DNA of 64,000 nt from Calliopum simillimum (taxonomy: Eukaryota > Arthropoda > Insecta > Diptera > Lauxaniidae), in contig OX638369.1 in assembly GCA_951812925.1 (NCBI GenBank), positions 19,125,329-19,189,328 on the forward strand. The letters are read 5' to 3'. Position numbers and translations under genes: made by a program. Positions 24,426 to 35,602 of the stretch are shown here, piece by piece. Positions within the stretch are counted from its first letter, which is position 1. The number at the start of each line of letters is the position of its first letter. The notes under the pieces are model-generated. The model searched no databases. It worked only from the letters and a program-made list of their open reading frames with translations, and had not been told where the DNA came from.

Positions 24426-24636
24426 ATTTTTATTATTGTTATTATTAATTCGCCCTTTTTAGAACACAATGTTAATTTTTGTTCTTGTACAACTTTATGA
24501 GGGCTTAAGAGTAATGAGAGGTGGATAAATCAGGCTAGAACATTACAGTACCTTTGTGTCCACGAACAATTAGCAAAACATGTTTTTCAAGATACTTGTC
24601 TGCTCGTTTTTTGGGGTTCACATATTAAATATCACA

Positions 24637-24740
24637 TATTGGATCCGCCATTTTGAATTTTCAAAAATTGATACTAGATTCGTTATCAGCGACCCCAAGA
24701 ACCTCTGGGCAAGGAGTTTTAAGCGATTTCGATAAATTTT
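24637..24740. repeat. Inverted single unit of the 122-bp satellite
   Basis: ATTGGATCCGCCATTTTGAA and the following ATCAGCGACCCC block are the reverse complement of the satellite unit, ending in AGTTTTAAGCGA. With the main array it forms an asymmetric inverted repeat. Confidence 0.7.
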
Positions 24741-24773
24741 TTTTTCCTTTTTCCAGATTTTAAAAAAACACAG

Positions 24774-25216
24774 TAGAGGTATTCACGATCTGGAGTAACG
24801 TCCTGAGTGACAGAGTAACAGGGTAACAGTGCACAACCACAACAACAAAATATACGTAAGTTACTCTGTTACTCTTTTACCCTTTTAGTCAAGCTATTTT
24901 CTAGTGTAGAACTTATTTAAAAATTTAGTGTAGAATAATCTTACACTTTTGCCTTTTTTTTACTATTTCTATTTCTATAGAAACGTTTGAACTTGTTTAT
25001 GATTGAGAGGCAATTTTCGTTCATCAACAATAAAAATTTGAATGAGAGCAAAATATTCAATTAAAATTTTTTTTTTTTTTGTTGTCAGCTAAAATTATTT
25101 TGAGAAACAAAAAGCAAATATACGTACAAAGTATTGAGTATGCTCACTATTCAAAGTAACTGAGTGCACTTTTACCCTGTTACTCAGCTCGTTACTCCAG
25201 ATCGTGAATAACTCTA
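24774..25216. mobile_element. MITE of about 440 bp with TAGAG(G/T)TATTCACGATC ends
   Basis: Terminal inverted repeats of about 28 bp (ATTCACGATCTGGAGTAACG on both ends) are followed by subterminal GAGTAACAGGGTAA repeats. The inside is AT-rich with no coding frame. Confidence 0.75.
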
Positions 25217-26452
25217 GTTATTTTTCGTTAAAGTACTCTTCTTTAGCTTCACTTTTAATAAACTTTTTGACAAATTATGATATTTTGGTTTATACCACGT
25301 GAAAGAGCGTCTCAATATCTATCAGAATCAGCAAAAAAGTGAAAAACGAATTTTGACACGTAAGCTCCCTTTTCACTTTTATTTATATAGAACGCAAATA
25401 ATACTAAAACTGTTAATCAATATTTATTTGCTGTAAAATATTTTAGTTTTTTCTTTACCCATTACCAGTCTTTTTCAGAACAGAACATATTTAAAAATAA
25501 TCAGCTAATATGAATGAGAACCCTAACTAAAGCTGACACATTGCTGTTTAGTGTTCGAAAAAAAGACAATGCGCCCCAGAATGCGGACTAGCGGTTTTCT
25601 ACACTTTTAAAGTTCAGCGAAAGTATTTCTTTTTGAGAATAAGAACACTACGCACATAATCCACCTCAAGCGATAAACCATCATTTCAAACCGCGCTCGC
25701 ACACAAAGTGAATTAATGACCAGCAGCAAGAAAATTTATCCCATCCGTTTGTGTTGCTTTGAGGATGACGCAAAAAAAAGAAAAACCCACAATTTTTCCG
25801 GCTTGAGATGGCGCTGCATTGGTGTCAGCGCATATTTTGCTTTGAGCAAAATTACGCTTTTGCAACTTTTATTATCTTAGCGCGGAATTAACTGTTAGCG
25901 GGCTACTTTCACGCCATTTTATGGGAATTATAATTAGGATTTCTTTTTCTTTGTTTTTTTTTCCATGGCCTTCTATTAATGGTGCTTTTTTCTGTATTTA
26001 AGCTGGAGGGTATACTCTATGCCAAACAAATTTGCGCCACTATACAACTTGGCGCTTTTGTTGTGCCCATACACTTTTGACATTTAGCAGTTTTTTTTTT
26101 GGCAATTTTAGTCTGTATTGTTTGAGTACACAAATACACTTAGCATGGATATTTTGAAATTAGCATTTTTTTTCTACCTTCTGTTACTCCTACACTTTTC
26201 AAACCCTTCAACGCTGGCATACTTATCAGCATTTCATACATCGTTGCACAATGTTCAGAGCGTACCTATACCTTTTGTGACTGAATTCACTTCATACAAA
26301 GTATGTACACAACATGCAATTTAACCCCAACTCAATAGAACACTGAACACACTACTTAATCTGTCTATACTAGCACTTTTCATGGAAAAAAGTACTCATT
26401 CACACCCACCACTTCGACGACTCTATGCAAATTTTGTGTTATTTTCACTTAC
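25217..26452. other. Intron sequence downstream of the 26.5 kb exon
   Basis: No gene recognised. The base composition is somewhat more mixed at 25.6-25.9 kb, without a supported frame. Confidence 0.45.
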
Positions 26453-26635
26453 CTGATTATTTGGGAATGTGCCATCCTTGTCAATCGCATTTACTTGGGT
26501 GACTTTTGTGCCAATCGGTTCGCCTTCCAAAACTGTCTCCTGTTCACGTTCGGTGAACAATGGTATTTCATCATTGACATCCTCCAGCATTATGTAAACA
26601 GTTGCTTCCGATGCCAATTGTTGGGCGCCATTGTT
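26453..26635 (-). CDS. CadN: Cadherin extracellular exon (EC-EC junction)
   Basis: This 183-nt exon (61 codons, phase 0 at both ends) has an acceptor with a strong tract (T-run then GCAG) and the donor CAG|GTAAGT. It encodes the last strand of one cadherin repeat (ATVYIMLEDVNDEIPLF, with the DxND calcium linker) and the start of the next (VLEGEPIGTKV, then AIDKDG as the DxD motif). The reading frame continues from the 43.8 kb exon and into the 12.2 kb exon without gaps. The downstream intron (14.2 kb) contains the two antisense Kunitz-like genes and three of the foldbacks. Confidence 0.9.
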
Positions 26636-28159
26636 CTGCAAAAAAAAAGATAAATGAATGAACGAATAAAACGTAAGAAGATTTTTGTTAATTGCTTTCA
26701 TTATTATTGAAATCGGCATAAAATAAAAAAATATGCAAAAATATTTTACATATAGATATTTTTTGCATAATTTAATTTGCATTTTAATTGAGTAGTACAT
26801 GTACTCATGGGAGAAAAACAACAACTCTCAAAAGGATAAAACAACGCTGTCCGTAAGTGTATGTGATATGAGGCATTACATTTAATCAGCTTATGATATT
26901 TCATCATCAAAAGCTACACATCAAAAGGTAATGATGTTTCAAGTTAACCGAGCACTTGTAACTTAAATTTTAATTCAAATTAAGGAACTTATATTTAAGT
27001 GTTCACTTTGCACAAATAATTTCGCGCAAAACTGCATTAATTTTTGTGCAGCCTAAAAATATGCAATGCAAATTTAGCATATTTCATACTAAGCTTTACA
27101 AGCGCGCAAAGACAATTTTAGTTATATTTCAGTGCATATTTTTAGTCTCATTGTTTTAATTGCATTTTGATTTGTTGACGACTAAGACAATTGGTAACTT
27201 CTCTGAAAAATTTTCAAATTACTATACATGCCAGAGTATGCTTAATTAAGTGCAAAAATAACAAATTATGAAAACTTATTTGAATATTTTACAGTTAATC
27301 GAATTTCTTCATTTCACATTATTGCCATTTTCACATGCAATTAAGTTCATTAACATTATTGGATTTTCATACGCAACTCATTTGTTTTTTTTTTTTTTTT
27401 GTTTTTAATTCTCTGATGAATGGTTAATTATTTTTCCCATTGTGGTCATGTTTTCATTAAAGCGGATTTTTTTAGCCATTTAATTTCAGACATAAAATGT
27501 TATCAGTTAATAAATTGTATTAATTTATTTTGGCATTATAAGTATGTACGTGTATCTATGGGTATGTAATATTATTATATGTCAATTTTTTCATTTAACA
27601 CTGGACAACAGGAACTGAACATTAGGTGCTCAATTGAACGAAATATTAACATAGGGCGACTTCCTAAACGTCTGTTGCTTTCTGTTGAAACTGCATTTCC
27701 ATAAAAAAAGAGTCGCATAATTTTAGGAGCTTATTTGTTTCTGCATTATTTTTGAAGTTCACAAGGCTGAACTACAAAATGTGGACAATGCATAGCTATC
27801 AAGGCATCAGTGACAAAGTTAATGGTTTTTATAAAATTAGCTCTTTAAAATTAAATTGTAAATTAGAAATAAAAATAAAAAAAAAAATCTTAAAATTATG
27901 CAACATTTCATGTATAAAAATGCTATCGCAATGCATTGAAATTGAAATTTAAGAAGGCGACCGGAAATAACGCCAGTAAATATTTCGGAAATAACGCCAG
28001 AAAAATCTCAATAGAAAATTCTGTCATTATTTCCGTTTTGTTTTGGAAACAAAGCCAAAACTTTTCTGGTGTATGTGGCTTTATTTCAAAATATTATGTA
28101 GCTTACAAAAGAAAAATAACGCCATAGGGAATAGCGCCAGATTTTTTTTTTTTTTCTTG
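26636..28159. other. Intron sequence upstream of the 26.5 kb exon
   Basis: Mostly AT-rich. Two GGAAATAACGCCAG motifs near 27960-28000 foreshadow the foldback that follows. No gene recognised. Confidence 0.45.
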
Positions 28160-29587
28160 GAAATAACGCCAGTAAATCAGGTCTATAAAGTGAGCTATGC
28201 AGGTGTGACGAATTTCGATGTTTTTTATTTGGGAATTTCGAGCTATTTTCGAGCTTTTCAACAATAATTTCGAGCTGCCTGGGAAATTTTCCATTTTCAG
28301 GAAAAGCGGAAAAATTGTTCTGCATAGCTGAGTTTATTTTTTCAGCCAGACGAATCCGCGGGAAGAGTTAGCGATGAAATCTTTTTGCGCAGGAATTTCG
28401 AGCTACTTTCGAGCTAATTTTGAGCTAAAAGCATTTTCCGGAAAACTCCCAATTTTCCCGGAAAATCCCAAAAAAAAATTTTTTATGGCAAACTTTATTT
28501 TTTTCAGCCAGACGAATCCGCGGGAATAGGAAGGGATGAAATCTTTTAATGCAGGAATTTCGAGCTACTTTCGAGCTGACCTTGAATGAAGTGTTTTCCT
28601 TAAATTTCCCCGGAAAATCCCAAAAAATTTTTTAAGGGCTTGCTTTATTTTTTCAGCCGGACGAACCCATGAGAATATTTCGCGATCATATCATTTAACA
28701 CACGAATTTGGAGCTAGTTTCGAGCTCATCAAAAACGAAAAGTGTTTTCCGGAAAACCCCAAACTTTCCCGGGAAACCCTAAACTTTCCCGGAAAATCCC
28801 AAAAAATCTTTTTTTATGGCGGTGCCATGACATAATCCCCATTTCGTAAATAAGTGTTATGTCCGCAAATTATTGGATATATTACCGACTGATCCGAGGC
28901 CGAAGGCCGCCGCGAAGCCGGTGTTGGATTTTTGGGAGTTTTAAATCCTGAGCTGCGGCCGCAGGCCGCCCACTTACCCCTACTCTTATGTAAAATTACT
29001 GTGGCTACCAAACTAGGTGTTGGATATATTATAGGCTGATCCGCGAAAAACTTTCGGACATAATAATAATAATATGCGGACATAACACAGGGAAAAAAAA
29101 ATTTTAGTTTTTTGGGATTTTTCGGGGAAATTTAAGGAAAATACCTCATTCAAGGTCAGCTCGAAAGTAGCTCGAAATTCCTGCGTTAAAAGATTTCATC
29201 CCTTACTGTTCCCGCGGATTCGTCTGGCTGAAAAAAATAAAGTTAGCCATAAAAAAAGTTTTTTGGGGATTTTCCAGGAAAATTGGGAGTTTTCCGGAAA
29301 ATGCTTCCAGCTCCAAATTAGCTCGAAAGTAGCTCGAAATTTCTGCGTAATAAGATTTCATCGCTAACTCTTCCCGCGAATTCGTCTGGCTGAAAAAATA
29401 AACTTAGCTATGCAGAACAATTTTTCCGCTCTTCCGGAAAATGGAAAATTTCCCAGACAGCTCGAAATTACTGTTGAATAGCTCGAAAATAGCTCGAAAT
29501 TCCCAACCAAAAAACATCGAAATTCGTCACACCTGCGTAGCTCACTTTATGCACCTAGAAAAATCTACACACAAAATTCTGGCGTTA
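28160..29587. mobile_element. Foldback 4: 1.43-kb inverted repeat with repeat-built arms and a GC-rich core
   Basis: The outer blocks (GGAAATAACGCCAG, GTGAGCTATGCAGGTGTGACG shortened) pair with their complements at 29520-29587. Each arm of about 650 bp contains two or three direct repeats of roughly 160 bp marked by CAGCCAGACGAATCCGCGGG and GAATTTCGAGCTACTTTCGAGC. The unpaired core (about 28850-29080) holds a GC-rich patch at 28895-28975 and two copies of GTTGGATATATTA-like and CGGACATAA blocks. No recognisable protein. Confidence 0.8.
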
Positions 29588-30283
29588 AGTAAGTTTTGTA
29601 GTTTTGGAGATATTGGTCACATAAGGTGGAAAATTGAGATACGATGTTTAAGATTTATATGGAAAAAATTGAGGTTGCTCTGAATTTCAATTTCTCGGTA
29701 CCAAGAGATCCATTTTAATGTAAATAAAAATGGTTTCTGGGAAAGAAAAATTTCGAAGAACTTTAGTTATTGACCCAATCACATAAATGTCTTCGGTTAT
29801 CTCCACCAAAACGAGAATTCGAATGCTATGAAGTTAGTTTATTGACTGTTTTTTTGATTGTATAGTACTAATGAAAGTACCAACGCGCTTTTTTCTAAAG
29901 TGAAGTATGATGATAATGCTATTCGCAAACTGGCTAGCGCATTAAGCCGCCAAGTCTTGAAGTGAAATCTACTTACAAGGCAGTAAAGAACATGTTTGAC
30001 CAAAAGTCAACCGGAATAAGTCCTTAAAGAGAGTATTGCATAAATTGTTAAAGTCACGGAGAGAAATTATAGTGATTATAAAGAATCTTTTACAAAGAAA
30101 GCTGGTGGATTTGAGGAAAATATACATATCAAAAAAATATTTAGACTGATGACTTCTGAGAAGGATATATCGTAAGGATTTTAAAGTTATTGTCAATACA
30201 TTCCTTTCTTTGAATTGCGCTGCATGTACGGCTTGACACAAAATATCCAAATCCAAAATTTATCAGCTGCTATTTCATATAGA
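29588..30283. other. Intron sequence, no feature recognised
   Basis: No repeat border or coding frame could be supported in this stretch. Confidence 0.4.
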
Positions 30284-30835
30284 GTATGTCCCATAATTCA
30301 CGCAAGATTCAAATTATATCGAAAATGAGGTATTTTTTTCAATTTTGTTTTTTTTTTTTTAATGAAACATTAAGTACATAGTATAAGGTTGTGTATAGAT
30401 AAGCATATATATGGCTTACCTGGAAATATTTTAAAAAATTTTGATGCACCAATGTTGCTCAATTTAAATTTTTCAGCTGCTACTTCATACAAAGTGTGTC
30501 CCATAATTCACGTAATAATTAAAATTAATCGAAAATGCAGTACCTTTTTTAATTTTGTTCTTTTTTTATTGAAACGTTAAGAAAATAAAACAAAGTTATG
30601 TAAAAAATAGCACATCTATGGTTAGACGGCAATTTTGTAAAAAAATTTTAATGATCATTTTGCCTCAGAGTGTCTGAATTTCGTTAATGTAGCGTTGAAT
30701 CTCTTCCCTCAATACATTCTCATTCTTAAGCTTTCAACTGTCAAACTATTTTCTTTTTTTGGTTAGGTACACTTTGCCCCACAAAAGTCGGTGTATTTAT
30801 ATCTTGCGTAAGTTATGGGACATTCTTTATATAAT
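30284..30835. mobile_element. Non-autonomous TIR element with GTCCCATAATTCACG ends
   Basis: GTATGTCCCATAATTCACGC at the left recurs inverted at 30800-30830 (GCGTAAGTTATGGGACATTC). An additional direct copy of the left end lies at about 30488-30520 with matching downstream sequence, so the element contains an internal duplication or a second insertion. No transposase frame. Confidence 0.65.
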
Positions 30836-31394
30836 TATAATAAACAGAATTTGTCTGCAGTCAGTTATGCATCCATAGCTGTGTTAAGTCAAATTTCAAT
30901 TTGTCATAATTTTGATATCAATCCTTGCAAAATAAATTACTAAACTACAGTCAAAATTACAAATTTTGGGAGCATTAAACAATTCCTTTACATTCAAATC
31001 AGATTACTAGAAAATTAGTAAAAAAGTATATGCGACTCAGGCTTAAATTTTAAAACAAAGAAGCAAAAGGTGAAATTTATATTTTACATTCTTAGAGCTT
31101 GCTCTCTAAATTGCTTAAACTGCAAATATCAATTTATTTGTGAATTTTGAGTTATGTAAATCAAGCAAATATGAATAAAATAAGTAATTTACTAGAACAC
31201 TGACAAAACAAAACAAAAACCTTAAGCCAAATAAAACAAATGCAACAATTAAAGCAAATTGTTTTATTGCAACAAAAATTATCAAACACCTGCCTGCATC
31301 ACTTGAACTCTTGATTAGAAATATAAATACGATGAAAATCTAACGAATTATGTCATATTTACATTTGTGGTAAGTTTATAAAGCAATGTCTATT

Positions 31395-31517
31395 AGGGTG
31401 TTTTAAAAAAGTAAACTTTTCAAGCTTTAATCTTGAAGTTTTCATATGACTTGTGACGCATGCCGTTTTCATCCAAGTTAAAATTAATTAAAAAATCGTA
31501 TTTTTTTGAAACACCCT
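31395..31517. mobile_element. Small MITE with AGGGTGTTT ends
   Basis: AGGGTGTTTTAAAAAA and TTTTTTTGAAACACCCT form terminal inverted repeats about 120 bp apart. It looks like a Tc1/mariner-type deletion derivative. No coding frame. Confidence 0.6.
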
Positions 31518-34489
31518 CAAGTAGATTTTGTGACAAATATCCTTTAAGTTTTCATATATCCTTATATTATAAGGAACAAATTTATTTGTTTGAAAATTGT
31601 GGCTAAAAATTGTAAATACTCGTATATACACAATATACAGTCAATACCACAAATATAAAATTATTTAGCTAACAAAGGATATTCCAAGGATATACAAGTA
31701 CATACATATAAATACACAGAGACAGATAAACAAACAATCAATCAACGAAGATTTCGACAAAAGCTCATGGCTACACGATATGAACAATGACAGCAAGCAA
31801 GCAAGCAAGCAAACACCAGCAGCAGAGGAGCAGCAACATCAGCACTGCCAGCTGTAACAGCAAAAACAATGAATCACATTAGATTTGAGGGCGGTAACTT
31901 AATCAAAATCCAAATGAATTTCAGCATAGAAATTATACTGTGGTTTGAGCTTTAATGTATTTGCATTGAGGTAACAATGAAAATAAATATAATAATAATA
32001 GCATGCTCTTTAATAAAAAAAAAAAAAAATTGTATTTTAATTCAAAAGAGATCAAATATCTTTATATTGTCTGGAATCTGATTTAAATAGATAAAATTCC
32101 ATAACAATTATTGAAAGAAGAATGCGCTTAAATTGTTCCGTTTCCCCGCAACGCAATTGCAAAGTGCGATTAATTTAAAAACCATTTTTTTCTAGCATTT
32201 TAAAGTGAAATTTCCAGCTCAAATTTTTCTTTCAAATTTTTTCACGGAAATCTTTTAAATGGTGTATGAAAAGCATTCGTTTACCAAAGTTATCGTAAAA
32301 AAATTTTTTTTGAAAAAAAAAAGAAAGTTTTTTGGCAAAATTAATTTTTCAGATTTTTCAAAATATGGCCGTCATATCGTCAATATTCTTTTGATTTATA
32401 TGTATAAGAAATATTGTTTTTTTGTATACCTTGTATTTTCTAAGCAATGGAAGTTATATCCTCTACTTTGAAATTTTTATTTTTTTTGGCCACCTAGTGG
32501 GTGCAAATCAAAGCACAAAATAAAGTTAAAAAAATTGTCAGGTCACTTTTTAGAAAAACAAAATTCCCGTTTCTTGGTCTTGAAAAAATTACTAAAGATT
32601 GTTTAGTATTCAAAATTTCCCAATCTTATTTTTATAAAGCAGTTGGATTTTTAAGATGCAACATATCGAAAAGTTGCACATTTGAAAATTTTCGGCGGAA
32701 AGTAGGATGTTTTTCGATGCCTCTGATGAAAAATGGGGTGTTTCATACTTAGGTAAAAGTGAGATCTTTCACACTGAATGAATACAAAGTAAATTATCCT
32801 ACTTATCTTAAAAGACATCAAAATGTCTCAATTTTCGCCAAAAACTGCCAAGATATCCTACTTTTCGATATAAGTTCTGAACCATTCTACTTTTTTAAAT
32901 AAAACCTTCATATTTTTCGCTAACGCTTATCTTGTTTTGACGGTTTTAAATTTTGCAAAAATATATTTAATGTAGAAAAAAAGGTGTGGCAGGTATGGAA
33001 AAATATATATTGTAAATCCATGATAAGCAATACCCCTTGAGACTGTATAGCTGTACGGAAGCTATATTGTCGAAGTTAGTTAGGGGAATTGAAAATAATG
33101 AAAATCAGTCGTACTAATGAGATCTTCATTACTGACTGTAGAATTCTGGCGTAGTATAGTTCTTTCTCGTCATTTAAAGTCTCACTTTTTGTGGAATATT
33201 TTACTCTTCCATTGAATTTTCCTAGACCATCTTGCCTTTATGTTTCTGAGCTCCTTAAACTATCCCCGAAAATATCGGTATGAATTTTCAATAAGAAATG
33301 TGACGTTTAGCTTTTTAATGAGGATGCCATTCTAAGAACAGATTTTTCGGATTTTGTAACGAAGTTTCCATGAAGGCTGCTTTTTTGATAGTGTAATTCA
33401 AAGTGCACTCATGATATGCATTGAAAATCAAAAATATTTAAGTAATGAAAACAGAAAAAACACCAATAACCATGAGCTTATAGCGTGCGCGTAAAACGTT
33501 TTAGCACAAAATCCCGACGGAAGTGTTCAATCGAACATCCAAATCTTTACCAAAAATTATGCAAAATATTCACATGTTGACCCTTAATATGTCGCATTGT
33601 CGGTTTGCCGGTGTGTGTGTGTGGATTGAGCCACGTCAACAGCAACACAATGCAAATTGGCAACCACACACGCACCGTCAACACTACCACGAAATACTCT
33701 GTAAACCGTAAAACATCGAAAAAATAAACTAAAAATACCAGAAAAACACAAAACTAAATTAACTCTCTTGCACCCATGGCGTATGCAATTTGGTGCTTTC
33801 GTTGCAATAAAATTATACAAAAATCGTCGAATCGCTGTTGCTGGTGGTGTATCCTACTTTGATTTACAAATTGTTTTCGATAAACCTGGCGTTGGTTGGT
33901 AGTACCTACTGGCAACGGCGAGTATTAACACATTTTTCACCACATTTGTTTAATAAAAATTTAATTTGTTTTGAAAGGAATAACAGTTAGCAACAAAAGC
34001 AATGATAAGAACCGTAGAGAAGGCTCATAGAATACCGAAATTCCTAATTTTTTGAACTCCATGTGTGAAAAAAAATTTTTTTTGGGTGGCGTGGTGGGTA
34101 TGCACAATTTTCCAGCGTCATTTTGAATTTTCCAGTTTTCCAACATCATATTCAGCTTCAATTATCCCGAAAATCACCTCTGTAGCATTATTTTCCATTT
34201 TTAAGTACAAATTTTAAAACAGTTTTATGGATTTTATAGGTTTATGAGGGCTTCATGGGAGATTAAAAGAAAAGAAGGGGAAAACGCATAAATCCAAAAT
34301 TTTGATTTGTATCCAAGTTTAATTACGAACCAAATGAGCCATGTGAGGTCCTGAGGGTATAAAGCTCAATTCTTCTGGCACACTTGAATATCTATATCTA
34401 TTTTCTGGCTCCAATCGCAAAGAAAATGTGGGTCTGACATTGAAAAATTCAAATGGAATATATATGTCCCGTTGGTCCTGAAAGGGTTA
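31518..34489. other. Intron sequence, no gene seen
   Basis: AT-rich, with short runs such as AGCAAGCAAGC near 31797. Several frames of 60-83 codons have no recognisable domain. Confidence 0.45.
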
Positions 34490-35470
34490 AGTTGCCTACC
34501 GACATTTTTAAACTTTTTCCGATATTTTGGTTGTTTTTCGATACGCTTACACTTTAACCGTTATCTGCGATTTCAATATTTTTCAAAACTTCTGGACTTT
34601 TTTCGATATATTGAGCATTTTTCGATATATTTGGACTTATAGATTTCTTCGATGTTTTCCAATTCTTTTGGACTTCACCGATGTTTTTTGACATTTCTGG
34701 ACTTCAACCGATATTTTGAATTTCCTTTGAATACACTTGGACTTTAACCGATTTATTTAACATATTTCAACATTTTTCGATACACACGTTTTCAATATAT
34801 TTCGATATTTTTGGAATTTTTCCGATATTTTGAATGTTTTTCGATATACTTAGACTTTTGACGATTTCTGCAATGTGTTTCAAGATTTTTCGAAAATCTT
34901 GGACTTTTTTTTATTTATTGGATATTTTTTGATATATTTGGACTTTAGCCGATTTCTTCGATGTTTTCCAATACTTGTAGACTTTTACCGATGCTTTTCA
35001 ACAATTCTGAACTTTTACCGATATTTTAGATTTTTTTTCAATACACTTGGATTTTAGCCGATTTCTTCGAGATATTTCAATATTTTTCGATGTGATATAA
35101 GTAGATGTTTTTCAATATATTTCGAAGTTTTTGGTCTTTTACCGATTTCTTCGATGTATTTCAATATATTTCGAAACTTATGAACTTTTTTCGATACATT
35201 TGGACTTTAACCGATTTCATCGATGTTTTCCAATACTTTTGGACCTTTGCCGATGTTTTCCACATTTCTGGACTTTTACGGGTATTTTAGATTTTTTTTC
35301 AATACACTTGCAATTCAGCCGATTTCTTCGATGTATTTCAATATTTTTGATATAGGTGTTTTTTTCAATATATTTTGATATTTTTTCCGATACTTTCGAT
35401 ATTTTTTCCGATATTTTTCTATACTTTTGGATTTTTTCCGATATTTTTAATGTTTTTTCGCATTTTTAAA
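34490..35470. repeat. Degenerate short-period array (TTTTTCGATATTT..GGACTTT type)
   Basis: About 1 kb of imperfect repeats combines TTTTTCGATATATTTGGAC, TTTACCGATTTCTTCGATG and TTTTCAATAC blocks in one orientation, with a loose higher-order period of about 50 bp. The reading frames within it (34875-35355) are Phe-rich translations of the repeat. It ends about 130 bp before foldback 5. Confidence 0.75.
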
Positions 35471-35602
35471 AAATTTTAAAAAACCCGCCCAATGCCAGGT
35501 AAAATAGCTAGTGGTGAGGAGGAAAATATATTTTCTTAAAACATAAACAGATTTCAAGGGGAAATAAAATAACCGTATGATCCTTTCACGAAATACAACA
35601 AT

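Noticed and set aside
28814..29083. 89-codon minus frame in the core of foldback 4
   Set aside because: It spans the GC-rich patch and paired repeat blocks; the peptide has no domain and the frame looks accidental.
30414..30423. Possible recursive splice site (CCAG|GTAAGC on the minus strand) in the 17-kb cadherin intron
   Set aside because: The pyrimidine tract is weak and the site lies inside a TIR element, so a chance match is more likely.
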